NCBI RefSeq assembly: GCF_963169125.1
Contig: NC_084795.1
Span: 263,991,042 to 264,055,041, forward strand
Direction of reading: 5' to 3'
Origin: Humulus lupulus
Lineage: Eukaryota > Streptophyta > Magnoliopsida > Rosales > Cannabaceae
DNA: 64,000 nt
Shown here piece after piece: positions 1-12,300 of the stretch. The notes beneath the pieces were generated by a model. It worked only from the letters and a program-made list of their open reading frames with translations. It was not told the DNA's origin and did not search any database. How positions within the stretch are numbered: the first letter of the stretch is position 1; the number at the start of each line of letters is the position of its first letter. The translations under genes were made by a program, and so were the position numbers.

Positions 1-1286
1 TAGTATAATTGAGTGGGAGTGTTAATCATAGATATGAACATCTATAACTGCTGATGAAGAAGTGAAACGATGGTTTCCTTTTAGTTTGGTTCAAGGTGTT
101 AAATGATAGAGATCTCATTTCAGTAATTAAATTAGCTTACTGAAATATCATTTACAAGGAACTAAGTGTTTTAAGGATAAAATACAATGAGGGGTAAAAC
201 GGTATTTTAGTCTTATCTCATTGTAGACCGTCTATAGAAGATTGAGTGACAATTATGGTTGTAACGATGGATAATTAATAGTGTATCTATATTTTTTATA
301 GAGCGTTCTATGAATTCAAGAGTGCAATTCCGAGTCTATAGTGGAGTCACGAGGAATTAATAAGTTAGTAAATTTATTTGTTAGATTTATGATAACTTAT
401 TGGAGCTTGATTTCATAGGCCCATGGTCCCCATTGTACCTTGGAGAAAATCATCTAGATAGTCTCAATTAATTTATTTAATTGTCAATTAGAATTATCAA
501 AGTTGACCAAGTCAATTTCGGATAGTTTCACAGAGTTATGCATTTTTGAGAAGAAAAGAGAAATTATGGCAGATTTATTAATTAAGATAAATTGGTATCT
601 AAATTAATAAATAAGTTTAAATCAAGGTTCAAATTATAAATAATTAATTTGATAAAGGATTTAAATAATTATTTAATTAATTAAATCAATAGAAAATAAT
701 ACATGTTTTGTTTTTAAGTCCAATGGGCTTATAATCAAATGGGAAATTTCACGGGCCTAAAGCCCGTGATAATTTCGACCTAGGGCTTCAAATTGGCTAT
801 TATTTTATTAATTTTTTAATTAAATTAAATGGCCTAATTGAGTCTACAAAATGAGTGCTTAGAGAGAAGTCAAAACACAATTTGGACAAGTCACAAGTCA
901 GATTTTCTGAGAGGTTTTAGATTCTCTCTAAACACAAGTCTTTTTCTAAGCCTCTTTGATTATTTTCTCTTCTACTCTCTGTATGTATCTCATGTGTTGA
1001 GAATTGCCCACTCTAGTCTAGGTAATTCTAAGGATACTTTGGAATATTGTGAAGAAATTAGAAGAACGGTTCAGTTTCTTGATAATACTCTGCAACAGAA
1101 AGGATACAAGAGTTAGAGAAACTGAAGGAAGGACCATTTCATTCCGCTGCGTATATTGTAAGTATGCTTATCTTTGTTTCTCTTTGAATTCAATTTTAGA
1201 AACATGTTCGAGGTTATCTCATATTAATTTGTTTAATATTAGATCTACATGAAAATAAATAAAGATCGTGTATAAGTTTCCTAACA
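1..1286 (+). mobile_element. Ty1/copia-type LTR, 3' part only
   Basis: No protein-coding gene is visible. The stretch reads like the body and U5 end of a long copia LTR: it holds a TTCCGCTGCG-like word near 1145, usual near the 3' end of copia LTRs, and stops at a CTAACA terminus at 1286. Beyond that point the sequence becomes a copia reverse-transcriptase fragment on the other strand, so this LTR belongs to a different element that abuts or inserted into it. The left end lies outside the window. Short ORFs at 838-1252 are not convincing genes. Family and orientation are inferred from general LTR appearance. Confidence 0.5.
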
Positions 1287-1289
1287 GAA

Positions 1290-1968
1290 CAATGATCACA
1301 TATCCCTTACAAGTTTTGGAATACAAACACATGTCTCAATTGTTATGACTAAACCCATTAGCATAATGGCTTGATCAAATTTCTCATGCCATTGCTTTGG
1401 AGCTCGTTTCAATTCATATAAGGATTTTACAAGCCTACACACATTATGTTCATACTTTGTTAGACAAACCCTTCGGGTTGTTCCATATAGACCTCCTCAT
1501 TGAAGTCACCACTAAGGAATTCCGTCTTGACATCCATTTGATGAGCATATAAATTGTGTAGAGAAGCCAAAGCGAACAAAATTCTTATAGAAGTTGTTAT
1601 TGCAACAGGCGCATAGGTATCAAAATAATCAATACCCACCTTTTGCCTAAACCCTTTAGCTACTAATCTAGCTTTAAAGGTTTGGATAGTGTTGTCAGTG
1701 TGTATTTTCTCCTAAATACCCACTTACATCCAATTGGCTTAGAACCCGGTGGGAGGTCTACCAATTCTTAAGTGTTATTAGAAAGAATTGAATCAACCTC
1801 AACATTGATGGCTTCTTTCCTGAATGCACTATCTTTAGATTTCATTACTTCTTTATAAGTCTTAGGATCATCATCAACGAGAAGTACAATTGGATTTTTC
1901 CTAATGAATTCTTCTCTATTTCCTTCTACCATGTAGAATGAAATTCGTTGAGAATCTTTCTCATACAA
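1290..1968 (-). pseudogene. copia reverse transcriptase, N-terminal fragment
   Basis: Read on the minus strand, this encodes the start of a Ty1/copia reverse transcriptase: a PKTYKEVMKS segment, then KEAINVEVDSILSNNT, then after stops and shifts KARLVAKGFRQ, DYFDTYAPVA and HQMDVKTEFLSGDFNEEVYM. These match the conserved RT N-terminal blocks. The fragment ends at about 1290, before the YVDD active-site block, so the RT core and RNase H are missing. Several in-frame stops make it a relic. It continues the integrase fragment to its right. Confidence 0.8.
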
Positions 1969-2760
1969 TCATAGACTTTTCTCTTTTCTAACCCTTTGAC
2001 TTCTTCTAAGTTCAATGGGTTGCTCTATATTCATTTGAGAATTCTCCTCTTGAGAATCATTTTTGGAAGTAGATGCTTGAGAATTGTTCTCATATAAAAA
2101 ATTCTCCTTTAGAGATGTTGAAGCTTGAGAATTTTTGTCACATAACATGTTCTCAAAGAATTCAACTTCCCTAGATTCTATCACAACATTAGACTCTAGG
2201 TCTAATAGCCTATAAGATTTCCTATTGTTGGCATAATCAACAAAATCACACTTTATGGCTCTTGAACCTAACTTTGTTCTATTAGGTTCATTTTTCTTGC
2301 AATATGCAAGACACTCCCACACTTTTAAGTACCCTATATTGGGTTTTCTTTCTTTCCATAACTCATATGGAGATATTTCATTTTTCTTCATTGGTATTCG
2401 ATTAAGAATTTGACAAGCGGTTAATAACGCTTCACCCCATATGTTGAAGTTCAACTTAGAAAACACCAACATATAATTTATCAGGCTAGATAAGTCCTAT
2501 TTTGCCGAACCCATATGTTGAAGTTCAACTTAGAAAACACCAACATAGAATTTATCATGCTAGATAAGTCCTATTTTTCCTTTCGGCAACACCATTGTGT
2601 TGTGGTGTATAAGGTGCGGTGCACTCATGAATTATGTCATTTTCTTCACAAAATGCATTGAATTTATTAGAGAAGTACTCACCTCCTCTATCACTTTTTA
2701 GCACCATAATCTTTTTATTAGTTGATTTTCAACTTCTAATTTATAAACTTTAAAAGCATC
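1969..2760 (-). pseudogene. copia integrase, C-terminal part
   Basis: The ORF at 1969-2472 carries the end of a copia integrase: NFNIWGEALLTACQILNRIP followed by SPYELWKERKPNIGYLKVWE, the usual core-to-C-terminal transition, then an acidic and Ser-rich linker toward RT. The adjoining 2473-2760 also reads as integrase core but is frame-broken. A 74-bp direct duplication (offset 2441 to 2515) sits at the break, where the reading frame is lost. It is part of the same minus-strand copia element as its neighbours. Confidence 0.8.
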
Positions 2761-2766
2761 AAAAGT

Positions 2767-3426
2767 CTAATCTTTATGCTTTAAAAGAAACACATAGGTA
2801 TATCTACTAAAATCATCTATAAAAGTAAGAAAATACATTTTACCACCTCTAGTTAAAACACCATTTAATTCACAATGATCACTATGGATTAAATAAAGTA
2901 AATTAGAAGATTTTTCTACACTAGGAAATTGTTTCTTTATCATTTTTGCTTTAACACATGTTTCACATTTTCCACAGTTTTCAATATTGTGTGCAATCAT
3001 ACCACATCTTACTACTCTTTTTATGGTTGAAAAACCTAGATATAGTCTAAGATGCCATAAAAATAAAGAATCATATTCAACAATATAAGCGGAATTAACA
3101 TCTTTATTGATAACATTGAATGTTACATCATGGGTGCAAAACTTAACCATACCCTCACAAGAGTACCCCTTTCCCAAAAATACATTGGACTCGGTAAGAA
3201 TAAGTTTACCAGACTCAAAAACAGCCCTAATGGCGGGCTTGCCAAGCAAATCTCCACTTACTAAATTTCTACTCATTTCGGGAACATAAAGCACATTCAC
3301 TAATGTGATCTTCTTGCCGGAGGTGAAAAAGACTTCAATGGTACATTTTCCAAGTATCTTGGATTTTCCCTCATTGCCCATTTGAATCTCATGGTTGCCC
3401 TTTGACTCTTCAAAGGTCTTGAACAA
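2767..3426 (-). pseudogene. copia protease/GAG-pre-integrase/integrase N-terminal part
   Basis: A 219-residue minus-strand ORF. It shows the retropepsin C-terminal side (VNVLYVPEMSRNLVSG), the GAG-pre-integrase block (LFLWHLRLYLGF), the zinc-binding region with CGKCETCVKAK, and the first integrase catalytic block ending in FIDDFSRYTYVFLLKHKD. The protease active-site part lies upstream in another frame (about 3430-3500). The normal HxxxC pairing of the pre-integrase zinc site looks partly lost (LRLYLG where LGHxG is usual). It is a remnant of a Ty1/copia polyprotein. Confidence 0.82.
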
Positions 3427-3544
3427 TGATTTGTCATAGGTGACATGGACGGTGACACATGTGTCATACCACTACCCTTTTGCCTTGCCTTGGACTGCAT
3501 TCACCTCACTAAGGGTAGCGACTATATTCTCCTCTTGAGTTGTA

Positions 3545-4330
3545 TTCACCCTAAGTCCTTGTCGGCCTTTTCTATGCCTACATTCTCTAGCATAGTGTCC
3601 ATTTTCCCACACACAAAGCAAGGATCTTTCTCGCCCTTAAACTTGTTCGGGTTGGTTTTTGGACCCAAAGGTTTCTCATTACCCTTCTTGGCTTTCTCTT
3701 TATTTTTGGGATGTTTTGGTTGTGACACCACATTTGCTTTGGAAGTCTCTCCATTAGACCCCTCCACAAGTTTATCTCTACATATTGATTCCTCCTCGAT
3801 TAGAATATGTTTTTAGATTTCCTCCAAAAGATAATCATCATTTTTATGAAGGATTCTTTTCCTATAGCTCTTCCAAATAGGTGGTAATTTGCCATTATTG
3901 CACCAACTTGAAAGGCATCAGGAAGCTCAATCTTCAAAATTCTCAATTTGTTAACAATTATTTGAAGCTCATGAATTTGAGGAAGAATAGGTTTATCACC
4001 AAAAAAATTTGAAATCAATGTATTGAGAAATCAAAAACTGTTTGGTACCTTCCTCTTCCGCCTTGAATTTTTTTTCAAGTGCATCTCAAATCTCCTTTGT
4101 CGACTTGGTCTCGGTATAGAGGTCATAGAGCCTATCGGGTAGGGCGTTGATGATATGACCCATAAAAAGAAGATTTTTCTCCTCTCTCTTCCTTCTTTTC
4201 TCCACCACCTCGGGAGTGTCTTTGTTGGATGGCATCGGGAGAGATTCAAGGGTGGACTCTAGGATGTAGGTGATCTTGAGAGTGGTCAAGAGAAATCTCA
4301 CCTTGTCTTGCTTCTAGTGAAATTGGATCC
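3545..4330 (-). pseudogene. copia gag with a frameshifted zinc knuckle
   Basis: Minus-strand gag remnant. The N-terminal part (about 4330-4030) has the UBN2-type gag pattern including HIINALPDRLYDLYTE. The middle (4018-3800) contains a leucine-rich stretch with ELPDAFQVGAIMANYH. The nucleocapsid end is Lys-rich and begins a CCHC knuckle, CFVCGK. A one-base shift then moves the rest of the knuckle (GHYARECRHRK) to another frame. The order gag, protease, integrase, RT reading right to left is that of Ty1/copia. Confidence 0.75.
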
Positions 4331-4417
4331 ATCAACCTATCCAACCTCACTAGGTCTTGGTTCATGATCTTGATGGTCTCACCTTCCTTTGAAACAAACA
4401 AGGGATAAGATTTTGAA

Positions 4418-5516
4418 TGTTAGAGATAATTATATTGCTTTAATGGAAAATAGTAAGACTCTTACAACTCTAAACAAAATAATACAAATGATAAAGTGAT
4501 TGATTAAAAAGTTACAACTCTATTGCAAAAATTACACGTAAATATAGAAAGATGTAGATGAAGAGAGTAATAGAAAATACAACTATATAACAAAAGGATA
4601 AAAATAGACTAAAGGATGAAGAACAAACTAAATATGTAAATAGAAAAATAAATAGAAGATGATAAAAAGCAACAGAAGAAAAGAAGAACAAGAACAATAA
4701 AAAAAACACTCTCACTCACACAACCAAAGTGAAGAACACTGGGGATCATTAACTTGAACAAGGTTTACAACCTTTGTCCAAAAAATTATATTCCCTTATC
4801 TCAAGCACTAAGGGATTCTCTTTGGAATAAACAAGCTTCTAGGTGATTTTCTAGCCAAGTGCTCTAGTGGATAGAAAATAATGTGTCAAACAAGTGAGCA
4901 ATAAGCTCCTATTTATAAAGTTTTGAGACACCCTTTGAATTTCAAATTCCACCAACCCCCATGGTTGTTACCAATGTTTAATTGAATGTTTATGGAATTA
5001 AAAATGAGTTTTAGGAGTTATATGAGTTGTTAGAACAGTTCAAAGTGGAAAAATGAAATTGGGTTTGGCTGTCAGCTTCTCTGGCCGCGGCCAGAGCTAT
5101 TCCTGGGCTCGGCCGTGAGTCTCTGTTCTTCAAGCCATGGCCAGGAACACTTGTGGCTGCGGCCACATCCCAATTTCAGCACATATCTTTTATGCAATTT
5201 TCCAAACGACTTTATACTCTTCCCACATGACTTTGTAACCTCCAAACACATTATGGGGGTTAAAATCATGTCTCCAACAGCTATATCACTTATGGTTTTG
5301 ACAAATTCAAATCAAAATATGTAGCATCAAATCTACACATTATTTGGTAATATTTGAGTGTTACAAACTTGTAACTGAATTTGTAACTCCAAATATGTTA
5401 CATATTTAAATGTTCACATATATCCAAATATTGTAACTCTCTTTTATATGTTACAATATGTGATACTCATTGTCACATTATTTAATATAAATATCATATT
5501 ATAAAATAATCTAACA
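4418..5516 (-). mobile_element. 5' LTR of the copia element
   Basis: The unit begins TGTTAGA and ends TCTAACA, a 7-bp perfect inverted terminal repeat. It lies immediately upstream, in minus-strand terms, of the gag remnant. A TATA-like CTTTATAAATAG is present on the minus strand at 4909-4920. A cluster of GC-rich palindromic words (for example TGGCCGCGGCCA near 5081) occupies about 5078-5170, in contrast to the AT-rich surroundings. No matching 3' LTR is seen at the left end, so the element is truncated. No clear tRNA primer site was recognised next to the LTR. Confidence 0.65.
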
Positions 5517-6150
5517 GAGTAGAGAGTGATCAATCTTCCAAAGTCTCAAGTGAACCCCTTAAACATTATATGAATTGTCATTAGTGTTAACCAATGAGAT
5601 TAGATCATTTTAAAATAAGTTTTGAAGTCAAAATTACATAACTGTATTATTATGGTACATGTTGTTAGAAGTTCAGTTAATATGGTCCCTCCTTTTGGTT
5701 TATTGGTTAATGATTGTTCAAGTATTTTATTTGGTTTATGTAATGTTTTTATGTTATTTATTAAGCCATCTGCAAAGAAAGTTGTTTATTCTCTTTGCTA
5801 GAGCTTTTTGTTTTCAAGTTGATTACATTATTAGTGGGACAGATGTTTCTGCTGAACTATTGTCTATTTTGTTGGATGATCTTTTGAATTAATGAAAGTT
5901 TTCTACCTTTTATTCCAAAAAAAAAAAAGGTCCTTATCTTCATAATATAATATAAATCATCAATAAGATGTAATTGCGTAACTGCTATCTTATTTTTGAC
6001 ATAAATGACCCATATAAGTCACATGACTTAAAATTAAGGCCAATTTTTTTAAGATGTTGAACTCAATCATTTCTCATATCTCATCCCTCCTATTGTTGTA
6101 GAGTTTTTTCAATGGCTTAACATACCATAAATTGATACTTTTATAATAAA
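5517..6150. other. AT-rich intergenic stretch
   Basis: No gene is supported. A 77-codon ORF at 5659-5892 is hydrophobic and of low complexity and has no recognisable domain. It is followed by an A12 run, which might be the trace of an old poly(A) insertion, but nothing else supports a retrogene. Confidence 0.5.
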
Positions 6151-6154
6151 GGAA

Positions 6155-6565
6155 ATTTTCTTATTTGGTACCCTATATTATTTTTGCAAAGTATTGTTTT
6201 GGTACTCTCTATCTTCAATAATGCTCATATGGTATCCTGTATTTTAAAATCGTACATATTTAGTATCTATACTTTGATTTGATAGATACAATTTTCTCAA
6301 TATGACCAAACTGTCATCAGTTATGTATAATTAAGTAATTAAATATAAATTTGGAACTCATATAATTGAGAGCATTTTGATTAAATTTGTAAAATTTTAT
6401 TAATTAAATTTGATTTTAGGGTATCAAATATGTACAATTTTATAATAAATGGTACCAAATATGTACGATTTCAAAATACAAGGTACCAAATGAGCATTAT
6501 TGTAAACACAAGGTACCAAAATGATAATTTGAAAAAAACACAGGGTACCAAATGGTTACCAACTT
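6155..6565. mobile_element. foldback MITE with ~110-bp inverted repeats
   Basis: The left arm (about 6158-6270) and the right arm (about 6450-6562) are inverted copies: CAATAATGCTCAT and AAATCGTACATATTT on the left return as their complements on the right. Each arm carries several repeats of a GGTACC-centred word (TTTGGTACC). The interior of about 180 bp is AT-rich and non-coding. RNA across it would form a long hairpin. No target duplication was resolved, so the superfamily is unknown. Confidence 0.7.
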
Positions 6566-7430
6566 CTTTTTTCAAAACACAAATTGAAAGAAAATGTAAG
6601 AAAGAATTGACAATAATAGATTAATTTAAAAATTACTTTGGAGGGACCAAAACCACCTTAAGTTAACTATCACAGTGCAAGGATTCAATGACATATTCAA
6701 GAATTTATTATATTAATTAAAAATGTCTGTACAAAATTTTAAATATTAAAGATATATATGTAAAATTATCTAAAGAGCAAACAAGATATACTTTTAAAAA
6801 ATACAATACGAGGTAGTTTCCGTGAACTTATGCTAGGTTTGCTTCTCGGAATATTCATAATAGGTGTTTTACTCTATCTTTTAGAATATTTCATCAAAAC
6901 CTAATTTTTTTTATTTTACCTCATACTTTTACATTATATCATACATCAGATTCTCTATATTTTCTTTTACATCATTTAAATATTATATTTATTAGTTAAA
7001 ATCAAAGAAAAAAATTTAAAAACAAAATAGTAATAATAAAAAATAACTAATGGGAGAGAGAGGGAAAAATAGATAAAAAAGTATAAAAAAAATATTTAAA
7101 GAAGCTTTAAAAGATTAGCTACATTTGGTGAAAAATATATTAGTGTTAGAACCTATGTATTATAGCTAAATTTTTAGAGCACCAAATGGAGTTGAATTTT
7201 AAGTCCTTAGCTATTTATTTTTACATATTTGCTAGATTGGGAATGCTCTAATAAAATCATAAGAGTATAAAGTCAATCACTTTTACAAATAGAGAACTTA
7301 TGAATCAATCACCTCCACAACCTCTGTCGTAGCCTCCACTTCCACCGCCATCTCTACTGCCACATCCACAAATAAAATGTAGTTTGATTGTCATTTTCAG
7401 CCTTATTTCTATTGTACCACACGATGCTTT
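6566..7430. other. AT-rich intergenic stretch
   Basis: Nothing recognisable. The sequence is A/T-rich with long homopolymer runs and no ORF with a domain. Confidence 0.5.
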
Positions 7431-7434
7431 TTTG

Positions 7435-7685
7435 ATGCAAAATCGATGTTATTGCAACGCAATCATACAAACTTTATTTTTTTTTGCCAAAACAATATTT
7501 TTTAATGCAAAATCGATGCTCTTGTAAACCAATCATGAAAACTTAATTTTTTTTTTTTTTGCCAAAACGATGTTTTTTCGATGCAAAATTGATGTCAAAT
7601 TGATGTTGTTTCGATGCTCTTGCGATGCAATCATTAAAACTTGATTTTTGGCCAAAACGATGAAAAATCAATGCTCTGCACTGAA
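7435..7685. repeat. degenerate tandem repeat, about 3 units
   Basis: A unit of roughly 80-110 bp built from the words GCCAAAACGATG, GATGCAAAATCGATG, TCTTGCGATGCAATCAT and AAAACTT recurs three times with indels and T-runs of varying length. Copies are visibly diverged. The function is unknown; it may be the remains of a minisatellite or transposon interior. Confidence 0.6.
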
Positions 7686-7689
7686 ATTT

Positions 7690-9316
7690 GACGAAAACTT
7701 TGGAGATTCATATCTTTTCACTCCAATATCTATTTCAAATTATTTTATCTTTAATTTTGGTATTTTTTTTAGATCTACAAGATTAGATAATGTAAAATCT
7801 TAAAATTTGTATTTAGAATATACAATTTCGATGATTCATGTTGGTGGAGGTGGCATTGTCAATGATGGATGTTTGTGGCTTCAATGGAGAAGACGATGTT
7901 AATGTCAGTGGAAGTATGGAGTGGTTGTGGTGATGCTATCGTGGAAAAGAATAAGAGAGGGGTGGAGAGAGTTTGAGAGATAGTTTTAGAAAGAGAAATT
8001 GAAAATGTTAATGGGAGGGACAATTGGATCCAATAATTACAAAATATGTCATTTTGAAGGTAGATAGTTATGGTGGCATATATAATAATTGTGATATTTC
8101 CCCACTCAAAACCATGACAATCCAAATTCAAATGAAAAAGACTAGAAAGTATAAAGAAAACCTTTTCCTCAAATTCTATAAAATTCTTTTGACGTTTTTA
8201 TCTTGTTCTATTTTATAAAACTTCTAAATTCTACATATATGAAACAGTAAATTGAACTAAAAAAAATTACTTTATTTATTTTGCAAAATCCAAGTTCCAA
8301 CCCGACCTATGAGAAAACTTAGAAATACAGTCCCTGAAAACAATTTTTAGACACATTAGTCAACATGTCCAAAAAAAAATGTTTAGGATAAAGCTTCCTA
8401 AATAAAATTATGAAGATTTTTGAATGGGTGGTGGATTTTGCTATAAAAAGAAAAGGATAGAAATTACAAGATTAAAGTGAAACAAAACATTTCCTTCAAC
8501 TTTTCATATGATTTTGTGATAATTTTAGGTCCTCCAAGCAACTTGTAATCTGTCTAAAAAAACACACTTTTTCAACATTCAAACAAGAGAATAAAATATC
8601 TATTTTTTTCTTCTTTCATTTATTTTATAAAATCTGGGTTCCAAACAGAGGTGACAGTGATAAGTGGGAAACATTTTCATGTATCATTGTCCTAGATATA
8701 TCAGTGATGGCCGGTGAATTGAACAGATTAAACACCATTTCTTTTAACAAAATATAACATCAATTCACATGTTTATATTCCAAGTGTGCCATGTCAGTGT
8801 TGTTATGGACTTGGAAACAGAGCTAGTTATATACCTAATATTCAAAATTAGAATTAAAATGTATTTATTTTTTGTTTCTTTGGAAGGAAATTGATCTAGA
8901 AGCACAACATTGATTTGATCACTTGACTAAAAAGGACTTATCTTCATTTCTCACAAAAATTTTGCTTTGACTTGTACAATGCCAACAATAATCTGAGTTT
9001 AACAAGTCCTATTTGGTGAAGCTATACATATTTTGGACAAAGGGCAACGCTATACATATTTAATTGAAGTATGCAGTTGAAGCCCTTATACCAAAGGAAG
9101 GTTTAAAAGAGAGCTGCTAATGGTTGTGAAGATGCATTGACACAAATCGATGATAATCGTTACTTTCGACTTTCAAACCACACAAAAGCAGGATCTCTTT
9201 GGGACAGGAGAGTTTTTGAAGACCAATTCCATCATACTTCATTGACTGAATAACTTATATATTCAAGGGAGGTTTGTACCTTTATATTTCTTCTATGAGG
9301 AAGCCGTTCACTTTTA
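7690..9316. other. intergenic region downstream of NBS1
   Basis: No coding region is supported. The part nearest to 9317 is expected to hold the 3' UTR and polyadenylation region of NBS1, but no signal could be placed with certainty. ORFs near 7859-8218 are short and lack domains. Confidence 0.45.
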
Positions 9317-12300
9317 CTAGCGATGAGTCAAAAGTCCCTGAATTGAACCTGCAGCTCCACGACGCCTTCCCTGAACATTGGTACACAATATGAGTCATCA
9401 TGCATATTGTCTTCTGATTTGTTTAGAAAATGAAATCTTACTCACCCTTTCGTTGTTAAATAAGTCATCGGCAACTGCTTCCATCTGCTTTCTTCTTTTC
9501 TCTTCTTTCACAAACTCAGTCATTTCCTCATTCCCATTGTCAGATTCTCTGTCATCAAGAAACAAACAAAGAAATAATATATCAAACACCTAAATTTACT
9601 TTAAACATCACAAAGGAGTTATAGTGGAAGGAAAATCTTACTTGTATGGATACTTTGAGAACGGAATCAGGTTGTGAAAGCTATTCCCAGATTCAGTATC
9701 TCTCTGCAGTTCAATTCCATATAAGGTTTAGGAGTAAAAGAAAAGCCAGAAGAATTACGTAATAAAATTCAATTAGTTTAACAATTACACAACCAACATT
9801 CATAATCAATAATATAAATGAATAGATAAGAACTCACATGATGATATATCACCATAAACTTACAATTAGATTTTAATTTAATATACATACATAATCATAT
9901 CCTGCTTACATTACACATTTTGTAAACCTAAAAGAAAATAATTTTTCCTTCATATACCCAATTTTTATTTTTATTTTTATATTTGAATGTAACAAAAATC
10001 TATATAACCGAATAGGATAAACTGCAGACAAATCAAATTTAAAGTAGTTATAAAGCATGCAGTTTGGTACCAACGGGAAGTGGAGGAAACTGCACAATTA
10101 CCTTTCTAAAGCGCTTGAAATTTATAACTTCATTGTTTACAGTACGGCTGATGGTAGAAGAAGGGATCATATCTCTTACAATTAAATTCTGACTGTAAAT
10201 AATATCCAAGTTTTCACCTTCAGCCTCGCTAACCCTGTCATTTTTGACATGACTAATGGCACTACTGCCCCTAAAACTTGATATATTATTTTTCACAGCA
10301 CAATCCTTCTGTCCATCCATGTTATCTACAGTTTCAATGACTGCTTCTGCACATGCAGCAGTCATCGGAGGAACTGGTGTTACAATTCCAATGACTTCTT
10401 CGGAATGTGCAGCAGCAGTCATTGGAGGAACTGGTGTCACAATTTCCATGACTTCTTCGGAATGTGCAGCAGCAGTTGCATGGACCGATGATGTTACAGC
10501 TTCAACTTCGGCTTCAGAATCTTCTACAATTGTCTCATCTGTGGAGCATGAGGATGATACAACTACTGCATCCAAAGATACATTAGAAATGTTACTTCAG
10601 TATAAAATGTATTGATGATACAAATAAACTTACAAGCATGATTCTAGAGAATAAGATCACATCTCTATAGAATTAGATGTCTAAACTACAGCAGAGGAAA
10701 TGATTTCAAATGTATAAATTATTAAATTGTTAGTGAATAATTCTCATTTTTAAAGAAAAATACTTTATGTGCCTCATAAATCATGAAAATTATAAACTAC
10801 ATGCTATATGCAGGAGATGGATTTATATACTAATAGCTCAGAATAACAAAATATGTAAAGAAGGAACAGACGAACTATAAAGAATCTTTTTCTCAGAATA
10901 ATGGAATGAAATATAAGATAAGTATTTAATTGAAACTATCATAATAATTAGGAATATTTTAGGGTTATCATTACATAGTGATAAGAATTTTATTATATTT
11001 CAACTCCTTCGATATAATTTCCTAGCATACATAGGATTGTAATTTTTAGAAATAGATTAAAATAGTTTTGCATTACAGTATTCAATTAAAATTATAACAG
11101 AATTATCCTTCTCTTCTGCTAATTTTTCTTCTTTCCTCTCTCTTTTCTACTCCTTTTCTCTCTAGTTTCCTCTTTCTTCCACTTTTCTCTCACTCTCTAT
11201 ACCGCCTTAAATTAGACACATCAGATTTAGCTTAGTTTGAGAGCATTCTACTCTCTACCAACAAGAAAACAAGAAACCCAAGGCCATTGACTTTTGGAAG
11301 CATTTGATCAGCTACAGCGCTAATTTGGGCAACAATTAACCAAATGAGCAGAGAATTTACTTTTTGTAAGAAACAGAAAATTGTTGGAAAGAGAGACAAT
11401 ATACAAAGCTGTAATTTATATAAACACAAGCAAAACAAACTCACGGCAAGGTGATATTAAAATGGATCGATCCAACGTCCCAGTTAAAATGGCACGTATC
11501 AAGTCTATTTCCTTCACACTAGATACTGCATTGAGTTTATTGAAGCAATCAAATTTGTAGGGTGACCCTCCAGGGATGACACAAACAACATAACTGTTCT
11601 CTTCATGCTTCGACTCCTGAAAAAATTCATTCAAAAGGTTTCAGATACTTCTGAAAGATGGGATAAGTTTGAACAATGTGAAGCATACAACCCTACTTTC
11701 TTCTAAGCAGACCCCACATAAAATAATTCCCTCAAGTTTTTATTTATTTTAATAAAAATAGGATAAAAATACTTTAAAAAAAAATCAACAACAACAATTA
11801 ACATATGAAGCAAAATAGGCTGTCTTAAAAGAGAGATCCATACTTGACTGCTTGAACTAAACCCTTCAATGGAAAGAATCTTTGCTCCAGTTAGTTCTAA
11901 GAGGGACCGCAACTGATTCCGGTATTTATACTGTATTTGTAAGCAAGAACAAACCAAACAATTGAAATTAGATTGTAGTGATTATGTAGTTTACACAAGA
12001 ATATACATCTTGAAGCTTTTAATCACATCCAGCCCTAAAATTTAAAAATTATTATGATTGTAGTTGACCCTCCTGCCTGTATGATTTGAGTGGATTGTTG
12101 TAATAGGCAAAATCAACTATCAACACAAAAGTTATAATGTATGCACATTATATATATATAGTCTTCTTAGAGATTAAAGGGAGAGCCAAAAGTTTACACT
12201 GTTTATCGAGTCCAACACAAACGTGTATCCTTCCATACAGTTTTCACGAGTTCCCTGGTCTGCAAGTTTGACTGATACACCTTCCACTGAGAGAGTTGGA

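Noticed and set aside
1..1286. 3' LTR partner of the copia LTR at 4418-5516
   Set aside because: The two sequences do not resemble each other beyond the common CTAACA terminus.
10256..10615. 119-codon plus-strand ORF
   Set aside because: Antisense shadow of NBS1 exon 10, which has well-supported splice sites and homology.
11232..11444. 70-codon minus ORF between NBS1 exons 9 and 10
   Set aside because: Including it breaks the exon 9 to exon 10 phase that gives a continuous plant NBS1 sequence; it is intronic and may be part of an old LTR insertion that I could not delimit.
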